From: an uncultured Angelakisella sp.
GTDB taxonomy: Bacteria > Bacillota > Clostridia > Oscillospirales > Ruminococcaceae
DNA length: 8,505 nucleotides
Assembly: GCA_904420255.1 (NCBI GenBank)
Contig: CAJFUT010000137.1
Span: forward strand, 1-8,505
Reading direction: 5' to 3'
Below are positions 1-6,575 of this stretch, one piece after another; the first letter of the stretch is position 1; each line of letters begins with the position of its first letter. Both the position numbers and the translations under genes were made by a program. The notes under the pieces were generated by a model. The model ran no database searches, was not told the origin of the DNA, and saw only the letters and a list, made by a program, of their open reading frames with translations.

Positions 1-346
1 CATGCACATCAAGACCCCCAGCCAGAAGACCCAGATCCGCTCCCTCTCCGGCGGCAACCAGCAGAAGGTCATCATCGGCCGCTGGCTCCTCACCAAGCCG
101 GAGATCCTGCTTCTGGACGAACCCACCCGGGGCATCGACGTGGGCGCCAAATATGAGATCTACCAGCTGATCATCGATCTTGCCAACGAGGGCAAGGGAG
201 TCATCATGGTGTCCTCCGAAATGCCGGAGCTGCTGGGCGTCTGCGACCGCATCATTGTCATGTCCGGCGGCCAGGTGGCCGGCGAGGTGGACGCCAAGAG
301 TACCAGCCAGGAGGAAATCCTGACCCTGGCGGCCAAGTATGTGTAA
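1..346 (+). CDS. mglA: Galactose/methyl-galactoside ABC importer ATP-binding protein MglA, C-terminal part (5' truncated)
   Basis: Only the last 114 or so residues are in the window; the reading frame enters from the left edge, so the ATG at position 2 is probably internal. The fragment is the second nucleotide-binding domain of a two-domain sugar ATPase. It shows the ABC signature LSGGNQQKV (residues 15-23 counted from that Met), Walker B ILLLDE (35-40) followed by [10 protein letters not shown], and the SSEMPELLG segment that replaces the usual H-loop in the RbsA/MglA/XylG group. From memory the stretch is very close to E. coli MglA, including the [18 protein letters not shown] run. It would energise uptake of galactose, methyl-galactosides or glucose at the inner face of the membrane together with MglC and a binding protein MglB, presumably upstream and outside the window. 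The mglC start lies 16 bases after its stop, so the two genes share an operon. A related ribose or xylose importer is the main alternative, but the gal cluster next door favours Mgl. Confidence 0.93.
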   Translation, partial: MHIKTPSQKTQIRSLSGGNQQKVIIGRWLLTKPEILLLDEPTRGIDVGAKYEIYQLIIDLANEGKGVIMVSSEMPELLGVCDRIIVMSGGQVAGEVDAKSTSQEEILTLAAKYV

Positions 347-361
347 AGAGGAGGAGACCCC

Positions 362-1420
362 ATGAGTAACGAGAAAACTCCCGCCGCCAGAACCAAGCTG
401 GACAGCCGGCGGGTAATCGATCTGCTGCTGAATAACGCCCTCATTATCATCATGCTGGTGGTGGCGGCCTATGTGGCCGTTACCCAGCCCAACTTCCTTT
501 CCCCCCGCTCCCTGGTGAACCTGCTGACCCTCACCGCCGCCTACCTGCCGGTGGCCCTGGGCATCGCCGGGTGCATCGTCCTCACCGGCACCGACCTGAG
601 CGCCGGCCGGGCTGTGGGCATCACCGCCTGCATCTCCGCCTCCCTGCTCCAGTCGGCGGACGCCGCCAACAAGATGTGGACCAGCATCGGCACCCTGCCC
701 ATCCCCCTGGTCATCCTCATTGTGGTGGGCATCGGCGCCTGCATCGGGGCCTTCAACGGCTTCTTCGTGGCCAGATTCAAGCTCCATCCCTTCATCGTCA
801 CCCTGGCCACCCAGCTGATCCTCTACACCTGCCTGCTGCTCTATGTCCAGGCGGGCAACAATAACGGCATGGCCATCTCCAGCCTGGATGATGGCTACCG
901 GAATTTCGTGGTGGGCAATCCTCCCCTCCTCACCTTCAACGACGGCGCCATCCAGATTCCCAACTTTGTCATCTACGCCATCCTCCTCACCGCCCTGATG
1001 TGGTTCATCTGGAATAAGACCACCTTCGGCAAGAATATGTTTGCCCTGGGCGCCAATGAGGAGGCCGCCAGGGTTTCCGGCGTCAACGTCCTGGCCACCA
1101 CCATCGGCGTCTTCGCCCTGGCCGGCGCCATGTACGGCTGGGCCGGCTTTGTGGAAAGCGCCCGTATCGCCTCCAACACCGCCAACACCGGCCTCAACTA
1201 CGAGCTGGACGCCATCGCGGCCTGCGTCATCGGCGGCGTTTCCTTCGTGGGCGGCATCGGCAAGATCAGCGGCATCGTCATCGGCGTCATTATGCTGCGG
1301 CTGATCTTCGTGGCCCTCCCCCTGGTGGGCATGGACCAGAACCTCCAGTACGCCATCAAGGGCGGCATCATCCTCTTCGCCTGCGCCCTGGATATGCGCA
1401 AGTACCTGGTGAAAAAATAA
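362..1420 (+). CDS. mglC: Galactose/methyl-galactoside ABC importer permease MglC
   Basis: A 352-residue integral membrane protein of the BPD_transp_2 (RbsC/MglC/AraH) family, near the usual 330-350 residues. A cytoplasmic N-terminus of about 18 residues is followed by hydrophobic stretches near residues 19-40, 51-75, 82-97, 112-137, 142-163, 200-217, 245-265, 283-296 and 302-322. The conserved ATPase-facing loop TFGKNMFALGANEEAARVSG lies at 221-240 and GGVSFVGGIGKISG at 291-304, both typical of this family. It forms the membrane channel through which sugar is released to the cytoplasm, driven by MglA. The start is well supported: GAGGAGGAG sits at 348-356, five bases before the ATG. A strong terminator-like hairpin follows the stop by about 80 bases. 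Exact sugar specificity cannot be read from the permease; galactose is inferred from the mglA match and from the adjoining Leloir genes. Confidence 0.93.
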   Translation: MSNEKTPAARTKLDSRRVIDLLLNNALIIIMLVVAAYVAVTQPNFLSPRSLVNLLTLTAAYLPVALGIAGCIVLTGTDLSAGRAVGITACISASLLQSADAANKMWTSIGTLPIPLVILIVVGIGACIGAFNGFFVARFKLHPFIVTLATQLILYTCLLLYVQAGNNNGMAISSLDDGYRNFVVGNPPLLTFNDGAIQIPNFVIYAILLTALMWFIWNKTTFGKNMFALGANEEAARVSGVNVLATTIGVFALAGAMYGWAGFVESARIASNTANTGLNYELDAIAACVIGGVSFVGGIGKISGIVIGVIMLRLIFVALPLVGMDQNLQYAIKGGIILFACALDMRKYLVKK

Positions 1421-1432
1421 CCGCTCCCGGAC

Positions 1433-1505
1433 GGGGCCTGCGGCAGCGGCCCCAAACCGGCAGCCCCAGTCTGCTTCGGTTTGCGGGGGCATCCCCCAAG
1501 GGGCC
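1433..1505 (+). promoter_or_regulatory. Candidate attenuator/antiterminator fold upstream of the galK terminator
   Basis: Four short complementary blocks lie in order: GGGGCC 1433-1438, GGCCCC 1448-1453, GGGGCC 1500-1505 and GGCCCC 1522-1527. Blocks 1:2 and 3:4 can each form hairpins, 3:4 being the terminator. Blocks 2:3 can instead pair, which would disrupt the terminator. Between blocks 2 and 3 lie two local hairpins, AAACCG 1454-1459 with CGGTTT 1477-1482 (inner GCAG/CTGC), and GGGGG 1485-1489 with CCCCC 1493-1497. A 2:3 stem would therefore close a compact three-way junction. The topology resembles classical leader attenuators, but in a GC-rich genome these blocks could recur by chance. 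No ligand-binding motif or leader peptide is recognised. Confidence 0.3.
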
Positions 1506-1533
1506 GCGCTCTGTCCGGCGTGGCCCCTTTTTT
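1500..1533 (+). terminator. Intrinsic terminator between mglC and galK
   Basis: A 10-bp stem, GGGGCCGCGC at 1500-1509 against GCGTGGCCCC at 1518-1527 with one G-U pair, encloses an 8-base loop. It is followed directly by six T residues at 1528-1533. This is a textbook Rho-independent terminator for the mgl transcript. It lies only 40 bases before the galK start, leaving little room for a new promoter, so it may act as a partial terminator or attenuator for gal. Confidence 0.85.
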
Positions 1534-1573
1534 CCGGGCAGATGAAGGCCATTTTCAGAAATGAGGTTTTGCT

Positions 1574-2878
1574 ATGACCGATTTTTCCGCCCTTTCCCGC
1601 GCCCTGGAGGCGGGAAAGCTGGATGAATCCCTCCGCCTCCTGGGCTGTCTGGCGCCCCGGGAGGACATCGCCCCCGCCAGGGCCCGGGCCGCCCGGGTCA
1701 TGGCGGGCTTCCGGGCGGCTTTCGGGGGAGGGGAGAGGCCGGCGGCCCTCCTTTCCGCCCCCGGCCGCACCGAGCTGGGGGGCAACCACACCGACCACCA
1801 GCGGGGCCATGTCCTGGCCGGCGCAGTGAACCTGGACTTTCTGGCCTGCGCCGCCCCCAACGGCAGCCAGGTGATCCGCTTCCAGTCGGAGGGGTGGCCC
1901 ATGGTGGAGGTGGACATCTCCTCCCTGGAGCCCCGGGAGGAGGAGCGGGAAACCACCGCCGCCCTGGTGCGGGGGGTGGCCGCCCGGGCCGCCCAGCTGG
2001 GGTACGCCCCCGGCGGCTTTGACGCCTACGCCGTTTCCGACGTCCTGCCCGGCTCGGGGCTTTCCTCCTCGGCGGCCTGCGAGGTGCTGCTGGGTGTGAT
2101 CCTGAGCCACCTGTTCTGCCGGGATGAGCTGGACCCCGTCACCGTGGCCCAGATGGGCCAGTACGCCGAGAATGTCTATTTCGGCAAGCCCAGCGGCCTC
2201 ATGGACCAGATGGCCTCCTCGGTGGGCGGCGCGGTGGCCATCGACTTCGCCGACCCCGCCGCTCCCAAGGTGCGCCCCATCCGGGTGGACCTGGCGGCGG
2301 AAGGGTACGCCCTGTGCATCGTGGATTCCGGCGCCGACCACGCCGACCTCACCGCCGAGTACGCCGCCATCCCCCGGGAGATGGGGGCGGTGGCCGCCTT
2401 CTTCGGCAAGGAGGTCCTCCGGGAGGTGGAGGAGGCCCAGGTGATGGCCCGGCTTCCCGACCTGCGCAGGGCGGTGGGGGACCGGGCGGTGCTCCGGGCC
2501 CTCCACTTCTTCGCCGACGACCGCCGGGCCCGGCAGGAGGCCGAGGCCCTGGAGCGGGGTGATTTTGCCGCCTTCCTGGGGCTGGTGCGGGAATCCGGCC
2601 GCTCCTCCTGGATGTACCTCCAGAACATCGCCCCCGCCGGGGCGGTGGAGCACCAGGCCATGGCCGTCGCCCTGGCCGCCGCGGAGGAGATTCTGGGGGG
2701 CCGGGGGGCCTGCCGGGTCCACGGCGGCGGCTTTGCCGGCACCATCCAGGCCTTTGTGCCCCTGGAGCTGCTGGAGGAATTCCGCGGCCGGATGGAGGCC
2801 GCCCTGGGCAGCGGGTGCTGCCATGTCCTGTCCATCCGCCCGGTGGGCGGCGCAGTGATCCGGCCCCTGGAGGGCTGA
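1574..2878 (+). CDS. galK: Galactokinase GalK, divergent clostridial type
   Basis: Cytoplasmic GHMP-family kinase that phosphorylates alpha-D-galactose to galactose-1-phosphate with ATP, the first committed Leloir step. The galactokinase signature appears as PGRTELGGNHTDH (residues 63-75) instead of the common GRVNLIGEHTDY, so the usual Glu is Asn71 and the usual Tyr is His75. His72 and Asp74 are kept. The ATP-binding GHMP motif is LPGSGLSSSAA (158-168), the likely catalytic Asp is Asp211 in GLMDQMASS, and the third motif is VHGGGFAGT (about 382-390). At 434 residues it is longer than E. coli GalK (382). Most of the excess is an N-terminal extension of about 40 residues, which I recall in other clostridial homologues. 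Met43 is an internal alternative start, but the ATG at 1574 has a GAGG at 1563-1566 at suitable spacing. It is first in a galK-galE-galT-galM cluster. Specificity for another sugar is possible, but the neighbours argue for galactose. Confidence 0.92.
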   Translation: MTDFSALSRALEAGKLDESLRLLGCLAPREDIAPARARAARVMAGFRAAFGGGERPAALLSAPGRTELGGNHTDHQRGHVLAGAVNLDFLACAAPNGSQVIRFQSEGWPMVEVDISSLEPREEERETTAALVRGVAARAAQLGYAPGGFDAYAVSDVLPGSGLSSSAACEVLLGVILSHLFCRDELDPVTVAQMGQYAENVYFGKPSGLMDQMASSVGGAVAIDFADPAAPKVRPIRVDLAAEGYALCIVDSGADHADLTAEYAAIPREMGAVAAFFGKEVLREVEEAQVMARLPDLRRAVGDRAVLRALHFFADDRRARQEAEALERGDFAAFLGLVRESGRSSWMYLQNIAPAGAVEHQAMAVALAAAEEILGGRGACRVHGGGFAGTIQAFVPLELLEEFRGRMEAALGSGCCHVLSIRPVGGAVIRPLEG

Positions 2879-2894
2879 GAAAGGAGCTTCCTAT

Positions 2895-3887
2895 ATGGCG
2901 ATTCTCGTTTTGGGCGGGGCCGGCTACATCGGCTCCCACACCGTCTATGAACTCATCGACGCCGGCCGGGACGTGGTGGTGGCGGATAACCTTCTCACCG
3001 GCTTCCGGGCGGCGGTCCACCCCAAGGCCCGCTTCTATCAGCTGGACATCCGGGACCGGGAGGCCCTGGACCGGCTCTTTGAGGCGGAAAAGATCGAAGG
3101 GGTGATCCACTTCGCCGCCTCCTCCCAGGTGGGGGAATCCATGACCGACCCCCTGAAGTATTACGACAACAACCTCCACGGCACCATGGTGCTGCTCCGG
3201 GCCATGGTGGACCACGGGGTGGATAAAATCGTCTTTTCCTCCACCGCCGCCACCTATGGGGAGCCGGAGCGGGTCCCCATCCTGGAAACCGACCCCACCA
3301 ACCCCACCAACTGCTACGGGGAAACCAAGCTCTCCATGGAGCATATGATGGCCTGGGTTTCCCGGGCCCACGGCCTGCGGTTTGTGGCCCTGCGGTACTT
3401 CAACGCCTGCGGCGCCCACGCCTCCGGGGCCATCGGCGAGGCCCACGACCCGGAAACCCACCTGATCCCCCTGATCCTCCAGGTGCCGAACGGCCAGCGG
3501 GAGTATATCTCGGTGTTCGGGGACGATTACCCCACCAAGGACGGCACCTGCGTCCGGGACTACATCCATGTCACCGACCTCGCCTCCGCCCATATCCTGG
3601 CCCTGGATTACCTCCTCCGGGGCGGGGAGAACCAGGTGTTCAACCTGGGCAACGGGGTAGGCTTCACGGTGCAGGAGGTCATTGAAACCGCCCGGGAGGT
3701 CACCGGCCATCCCATCCCCGCCAAAATCGCCCCCCGGCGGGCCGGGGACCCCGCCCAGCTCATCGCCTCCTCGGAGAAGGCCATCCGGGTCCTGGGGTGG
3801 GACCCCAGGTACAACGACCTGGCCACCATCATCGCCTCGGCCTGGGCCTGGCACAAGAGCCATCCCCACGGCTTTGAGGAGGCGTGA
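2895..3887 (+). CDS. galE: UDP-glucose 4-epimerase GalE
   Basis: NAD-dependent extended short-chain dehydrogenase/reductase that interconverts UDP-galactose and UDP-glucose, regenerating UDP-glucose for GalT and supplying UDP-galactose for glycans. The 330 residues match the usual length. The N-terminal Rossmann motif is GGAGYIGSH (residues 7-15). The catalytic pair is Tyr141 and Lys145 in YGETK, and the active-site Ser/Thr position is Thr117 in SSTAATYGE. The RYFNACGA segment follows, as in typical GalE, and the C-terminal substrate-binding part carries RRAGDP and LGWDP. The start is clear: AAGGAG at 2881-2886 is eight bases before the ATG, and the galK stop is 16 bases upstream. galT begins three bases after its stop, so the genes are co-transcribed and probably translationally coupled. 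Whether it also accepts N-acetylated UDP-sugars cannot be told from what I can see. Confidence 0.96.
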   Translation: MAILVLGGAGYIGSHTVYELIDAGRDVVVADNLLTGFRAAVHPKARFYQLDIRDREALDRLFEAEKIEGVIHFAASSQVGESMTDPLKYYDNNLHGTMVLLRAMVDHGVDKIVFSSTAATYGEPERVPILETDPTNPTNCYGETKLSMEHMMAWVSRAHGLRFVALRYFNACGAHASGAIGEAHDPETHLIPLILQVPNGQREYISVFGDDYPTKDGTCVRDYIHVTDLASAHILALDYLLRGGENQVFNLGNGVGFTVQEVIETAREVTGHPIPAKIAPRRAGDPAQLIASSEKAIRVLGWDPRYNDLATIIASAWAWHKSHPHGFEEA

Positions 3888-3890
3888 TCC

Positions 3891-5387
3891 ATGGATGTCA
3901 ACCAGGCCATTGACTGGCTCATCGCTTATGCCCGGCGGGAGGGGCTGCTGGAGGAAGGGGAGGAAACCTGGGGGGCGAACGCCCTCCTGGAGGCCCTGGG
4001 GCTGGACAGCTACGCCCCGCCGGAGGAGCCCCTGGCGGAAGCCTCCCTGCCGGAGGTCCTGAAAACCTTGCTGGACGACGCCCACGCCAGGGGGGTGCTG
4101 CCGGTGGATTCGGTGGTTTACCGGGACCTTCTGGACACCCGCCTCATGGGGGCCCTGACCCCCCGCCCGGGGCAGGTCCGCCGCAGGTTCCGGGAGCTTT
4201 ACGCCCAAAGCCCCCAGGACGCCACCTCCTGGTATTACCATTTCAGCCAGGCGGTCAACTATATCCGCGCCGACCGCATCGCCAGGGATATCCAGTGGAA
4301 GACCCCCACCCGGTATGGGGAGCTGGATATCACCATCAACCTTTCCAAGCCGGAGAAGGACCCCAGGGCCATCGCCGCGGCCAGGGAGCTGCCCGCCTCG
4401 GATTACCCCCGGTGCCAGCTCTGCGCCGAGAACGAGGGCTACGCCGGCCGGGTGAACCACCCCGCCCGGCAGAACCTCCGGGTGATCCCGCTGACCCTCC
4501 AGGGGGAGCCCTGGTTCTTCCAGTATTCCCCTTATGTCTACTATAGCGAGCACTGCATCGTCTTTAACCGTGTCCATACCCCCATGAAGATCGAGAGGGC
4601 CACCTTTGACCGCCTTCTGGATTTCGTGGGGCAGTTCCCCCATTATTTCATCGGCTCCAATGCCGACCTGCCCATTGTGGGGGGGTCCATCCTGGCCCAC
4701 GACCACTTCCAGGGGGGGCGGTACGACTTCGCCATGGCCAAGGCCCCGGTGGAGGAGCCGGTGGAATTCCCCGGCTTCGGGGATGTCCAGGCGGGGATGG
4801 TCCGCTGGCCTATGGCGGTGGTGCGCCTCCGGGGCGGGGAGCCCGGGCGGCTGGCCCAGCTGGCGGACCGGATCCTCCGCTCCTGGCGGGGCTACAGCGA
4901 CCCGGCCGCCATGATCCTGGCGGAAACCGGCGGGGAGCCTCACAACACCATCACCCCCATCGCCCGGCGGCGGGGGGAGGACTACGAGCTGGACCTGGTG
5001 CTCCGCAACAACCTCACCACCCCGGAGTACCCCCTGGGGCTCTACCACCCCCACAGCGAGCTGCACCACATCAAAAAGGAGAACATCGGCCTCATCGAGG
5101 TGATGGGCCTGGCGGTACTGCCCGCCCGGCTCCGGGAGGAGCTGGCGGCGGTGGCCCGGGGCCTTGGGGAGGGGACGGACCTTTCCGCCGACCCCCGCAC
5201 CGCCTCCCACGCCGCCTGGGCGGAGGGCTTCCGGGCGCGGTATGACATCACCCCGGAAAACGCCCTGGAGATTGTGAAGCAGGAAACCGGCATGGCCTTC
5301 GCCCAGGTGCTGGAGCACGCCGGCGTCTTTAAAACCACCCCGGAGGGCCGGGAGGCCTTCCGCAGGTTCCTGAGGCAGGTGAAATAA
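3891..5387 (+). CDS. galT: Galactose-1-phosphate uridylyltransferase GalT, class II
   Basis: Transfers UMP from UDP-glucose to galactose-1-phosphate, giving UDP-galactose and glucose-1-phosphate. At 498 residues it is of the long Firmicutes class II type, not the roughly 350-residue E. coli class I. Supporting segments are the N-terminal helical region with GLDSY, FRELYAQSPQDATSWYYHF, the CQLC pair (Cys175, Cys178) in a CAENEGYAGR context, GGSILAHDHFQGGRYDFA with His270-Asp-His272-Phe-Gln274, and the C-terminal LYHPHSELHHIKKENIGLIE. By analogy with the class I His-x-His-x-Gln site, His272 is the likely uridylylated nucleophile (inference). The ATG at 3891 is preceded by GAGGAGGCG, which overlaps the end of galE; the gap to galE is three bases and to galM two. 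This packing suggests coordinated production of the three enzymes. No frameshift or missing core segment is visible. Confidence 0.95.
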   Translation: MDVNQAIDWLIAYARREGLLEEGEETWGANALLEALGLDSYAPPEEPLAEASLPEVLKTLLDDAHARGVLPVDSVVYRDLLDTRLMGALTPRPGQVRRRFRELYAQSPQDATSWYYHFSQAVNYIRADRIARDIQWKTPTRYGELDITINLSKPEKDPRAIAAARELPASDYPRCQLCAENEGYAGRVNHPARQNLRVIPLTLQGEPWFFQYSPYVYYSEHCIVFNRVHTPMKIERATFDRLLDFVGQFPHYFIGSNADLPIVGGSILAHDHFQGGRYDFAMAKAPVEEPVEFPGFGDVQAGMVRWPMAVVRLRGGEPGRLAQLADRILRSWRGYSDPAAMILAETGGEPHNTITPIARRRGEDYELDLVLRNNLTTPEYPLGLYHPHSELHHIKKENIGLIEVMGLAVLPARLREELAAVARGLGEGTDLSADPRTASHAAWAEGFRARYDITPENALEIVKQETGMAFAQVLEHAGVFKTTPEGREAFRRFLRQVK

Positions 5388-5389
5388 CC

Positions 5390-6433
5390 ATGGGAGAATG
5401 GGTCCGCGCCTCCTTCGGCTTCACCGCCGGGGGGGAGGAGGTGTCCGCCTGGACCATCCGGGCCGGGGAATATTCCGCCCGGGTCCTCAGCTACGGCGGC
5501 GTCCTCCAGAGCTTTTCTGTCCCTGCCCCGGAAGGGGAGCGGGACATCGTCCTGGGCTTTGACACCCTGGCGGAATACGAGGCCCAGGATAAGTACATCG
5601 GCGCCCTGGTGGGGCGGGTGGCCAACCGCATCGGCGGGGCCTCCTTCACCCTGGGGGGCGTCCGGTATCCCCTGGCCGCCAACAGCGGCCCCAACTGCCT
5701 CCACGGCGGGCGCCGGGGCTTTGACCGGGCGGTCTGGCGCGGGGAGGCCCGGGGGGAGCTGCTGGTCCTTTCCCGCCGCAGCCCGGACGGGGAGGAGGGC
5801 TTCCCCGGCACCCTGGAGGCGGAGGTATCCTATTCCCTCTCCCCGGCGGGGGAGCTGACCATCCGGTATTTTGCCAAAAGCGACCGGGATACCTTGTGCA
5901 ATCTGACCAACCACAGCTATTTCAATTTGGCGGGCCACGGGGCCGGGAGCCTGGCGGGGCAGTCCATCCGGGTCAACGCCCGAGCCATCACCCCCATTGA
6001 CCAAACCGGCGTCCCCACCGGGGAGCTGATGCCGGTGGAGGGGACTCCCTTTGACCTGACCCGGGGCCGCCCCTTCCTGGAGGGCCTGGCGGAAAGCCAC
6101 CCCCAGCTGGCCCTGGGCAGCGGCTACGACCACAATTTCGTCCTCCATACCGCCCCGGCAGGCCCTCTGGCCCCGGCGGCGGAGGTCCGAGGGGCGGGGC
6201 TGGTCCTCACCTGCGAAACCACCCAGCCGGGGCTGCAGCTTTATACCGCCAATTTCCTGGCGGGGGAGCGGGGGAAGGGGGGCGCCTGCTACGGCCCCCG
6301 CAGCGCCTTCTGCCTGGAGGCCCAGTGCTGGCCCGACGCCATCCACCACCCCGGCTTTCCCAGCCCGGTGCTCCGGGCGGGGGAGGAATACCGCCACATC
6401 ACCCTTTACCGGGCGGTGCGGGAAGAAAAATAA
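5390..6433 (+). CDS. galM: Aldose 1-epimerase (mutarotase) GalM
   Basis: Interconverts beta- and alpha-D-galactose, supplying the alpha anomer that galactokinase uses. The 347 residues fit the galactose mutarotase family. Conserved elements are in order: GRVANRIGGASFTL (75-88), NSGPNCLHGG with His105 (98-107), LTNHSYFNLAG with His175 (172-182), the substrate Asp247 in GYDHNF, PGLQLYTANF (280-289), and FCLEAQCWPDAIHHP with Glu310. By comparison with characterised mutarotases, His175 is the general acid and Glu310 the general base. It has no signal peptide and should be cytoplasmic. The ATG lies two bases after the galT stop, with an AGG-rich stretch at the end of galT as ribosome binding site, so it is the last gene of the gal operon. 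A 142-base structured gap follows it. Action on glucose as well as galactose is common in the family. Confidence 0.94.
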   Translation: MGEWVRASFGFTAGGEEVSAWTIRAGEYSARVLSYGGVLQSFSVPAPEGERDIVLGFDTLAEYEAQDKYIGALVGRVANRIGGASFTLGGVRYPLAANSGPNCLHGGRRGFDRAVWRGEARGELLVLSRRSPDGEEGFPGTLEAEVSYSLSPAGELTIRYFAKSDRDTLCNLTNHSYFNLAGHGAGSLAGQSIRVNARAITPIDQTGVPTGELMPVEGTPFDLTRGRPFLEGLAESHPQLALGSGYDHNFVLHTAPAGPLAPAAEVRGAGLVLTCETTQPGLQLYTANFLAGERGKGGACYGPRSAFCLEAQCWPDAIHHPGFPSPVLRAGEEYRHITLYRAVREEK

Positions 6434-6435
6434 GC

Positions 6436-6501
6436 GCCCGGAGGATTGGCCTTTTCCTTCGGGCCCGGCGGCTGACGGGAAAATGAAAAAGCTGCCGCCG
6501 G
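6436..6501 (+). promoter_or_regulatory. Two abutting hairpins in the galM-PPOX intergenic region
   Basis: Hairpin A pairs GCCCGGAGGA (6436-6445) with TCCTTCGGGC (6455-6464), ten base pairs with one G-U. Hairpin B starts at the next base and pairs CCGGCGGC (6465-6472) with GCCGCCGG (6494-6501), a perfect 8-bp stem with a 21-base A-rich loop. Neither is followed by a T run. Together with the terminator-like hairpin just downstream, they make almost the whole gap a chain of stems. They could be a 3' stabilising structure for the gal message or the leader of the next gene. I do not recognise a known riboswitch class here. Confidence 0.3.
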
Positions 6502-6508
6502 ATACAGC

Positions 6509-6560
6509 GCCCTGGTCCGTTCCGTCAGGTCTTGGAAGGAATGGGCCCGGGCATTTTTTT
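6509..6560 (+). terminator. Probable imperfect terminator with T7 after galM
   Basis: GCCCTGGTCC at 6509-6518 can pair with GGGCCCGGGC at 6543-6552 with two internal mismatches; the inner part can extend through TTCC/GGAA. Seven T residues follow at 6554-6560. The stem is weaker than the one after mglC, but the T run is convincing. It ends right where the ribosome binding site of the next gene begins, so if it is functional it would limit read-through from gal into that gene or act as an attenuator for it. No promoter is evident between this element and the next start. Confidence 0.42.
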
Positions 6561-6570
6561 GAAGGAGGAG
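6561..6570 (+). promoter_or_regulatory. Ribosome binding site that fixes a GTG start
   Basis: GAAGGAGGAG ends five bases before the GTG at 6576. It is a near-perfect Shine-Dalgarno sequence and selects that GTG over the upstream in-frame ATG at 6483, which has only a poor GACGGG in front of it. Confidence 0.8.
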
Positions 6571-6575
6571 CCGCC

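Noticed and set aside
1700..1702. Internal Met43 as the galK start
   Set aside because: It would give a length close to E. coli GalK but has no good ribosome binding site, and the N-terminal extension resembles that of clostridial homologues.
2349..5318. 989-codon open frame on the minus strand opposite galK-galE-galT
   Set aside because: The translation is low-complexity (Gly/Pro/His/Val rich), has no recognisable domain and lies antisense to three well-conserved genes. Long antisense frames are expected where GC-rich third positions remove stop codons.
6532..6560. TTGGAA plus T-run as a promoter for the NimA-like gene
   Set aside because: At 17-base spacing the -10 position is all T, with no TATAAT-like hexamer; the T run fits a terminator better.
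6483..6575. Upstream ATG giving a 31-residue longer NimA-like protein
   Set aside because: The extra residues are unlike the family N-terminus, the ATG has a poor ribosome binding site and lies in a hairpin loop, while the GTG at 6576 has an ideal one and matches the family start.
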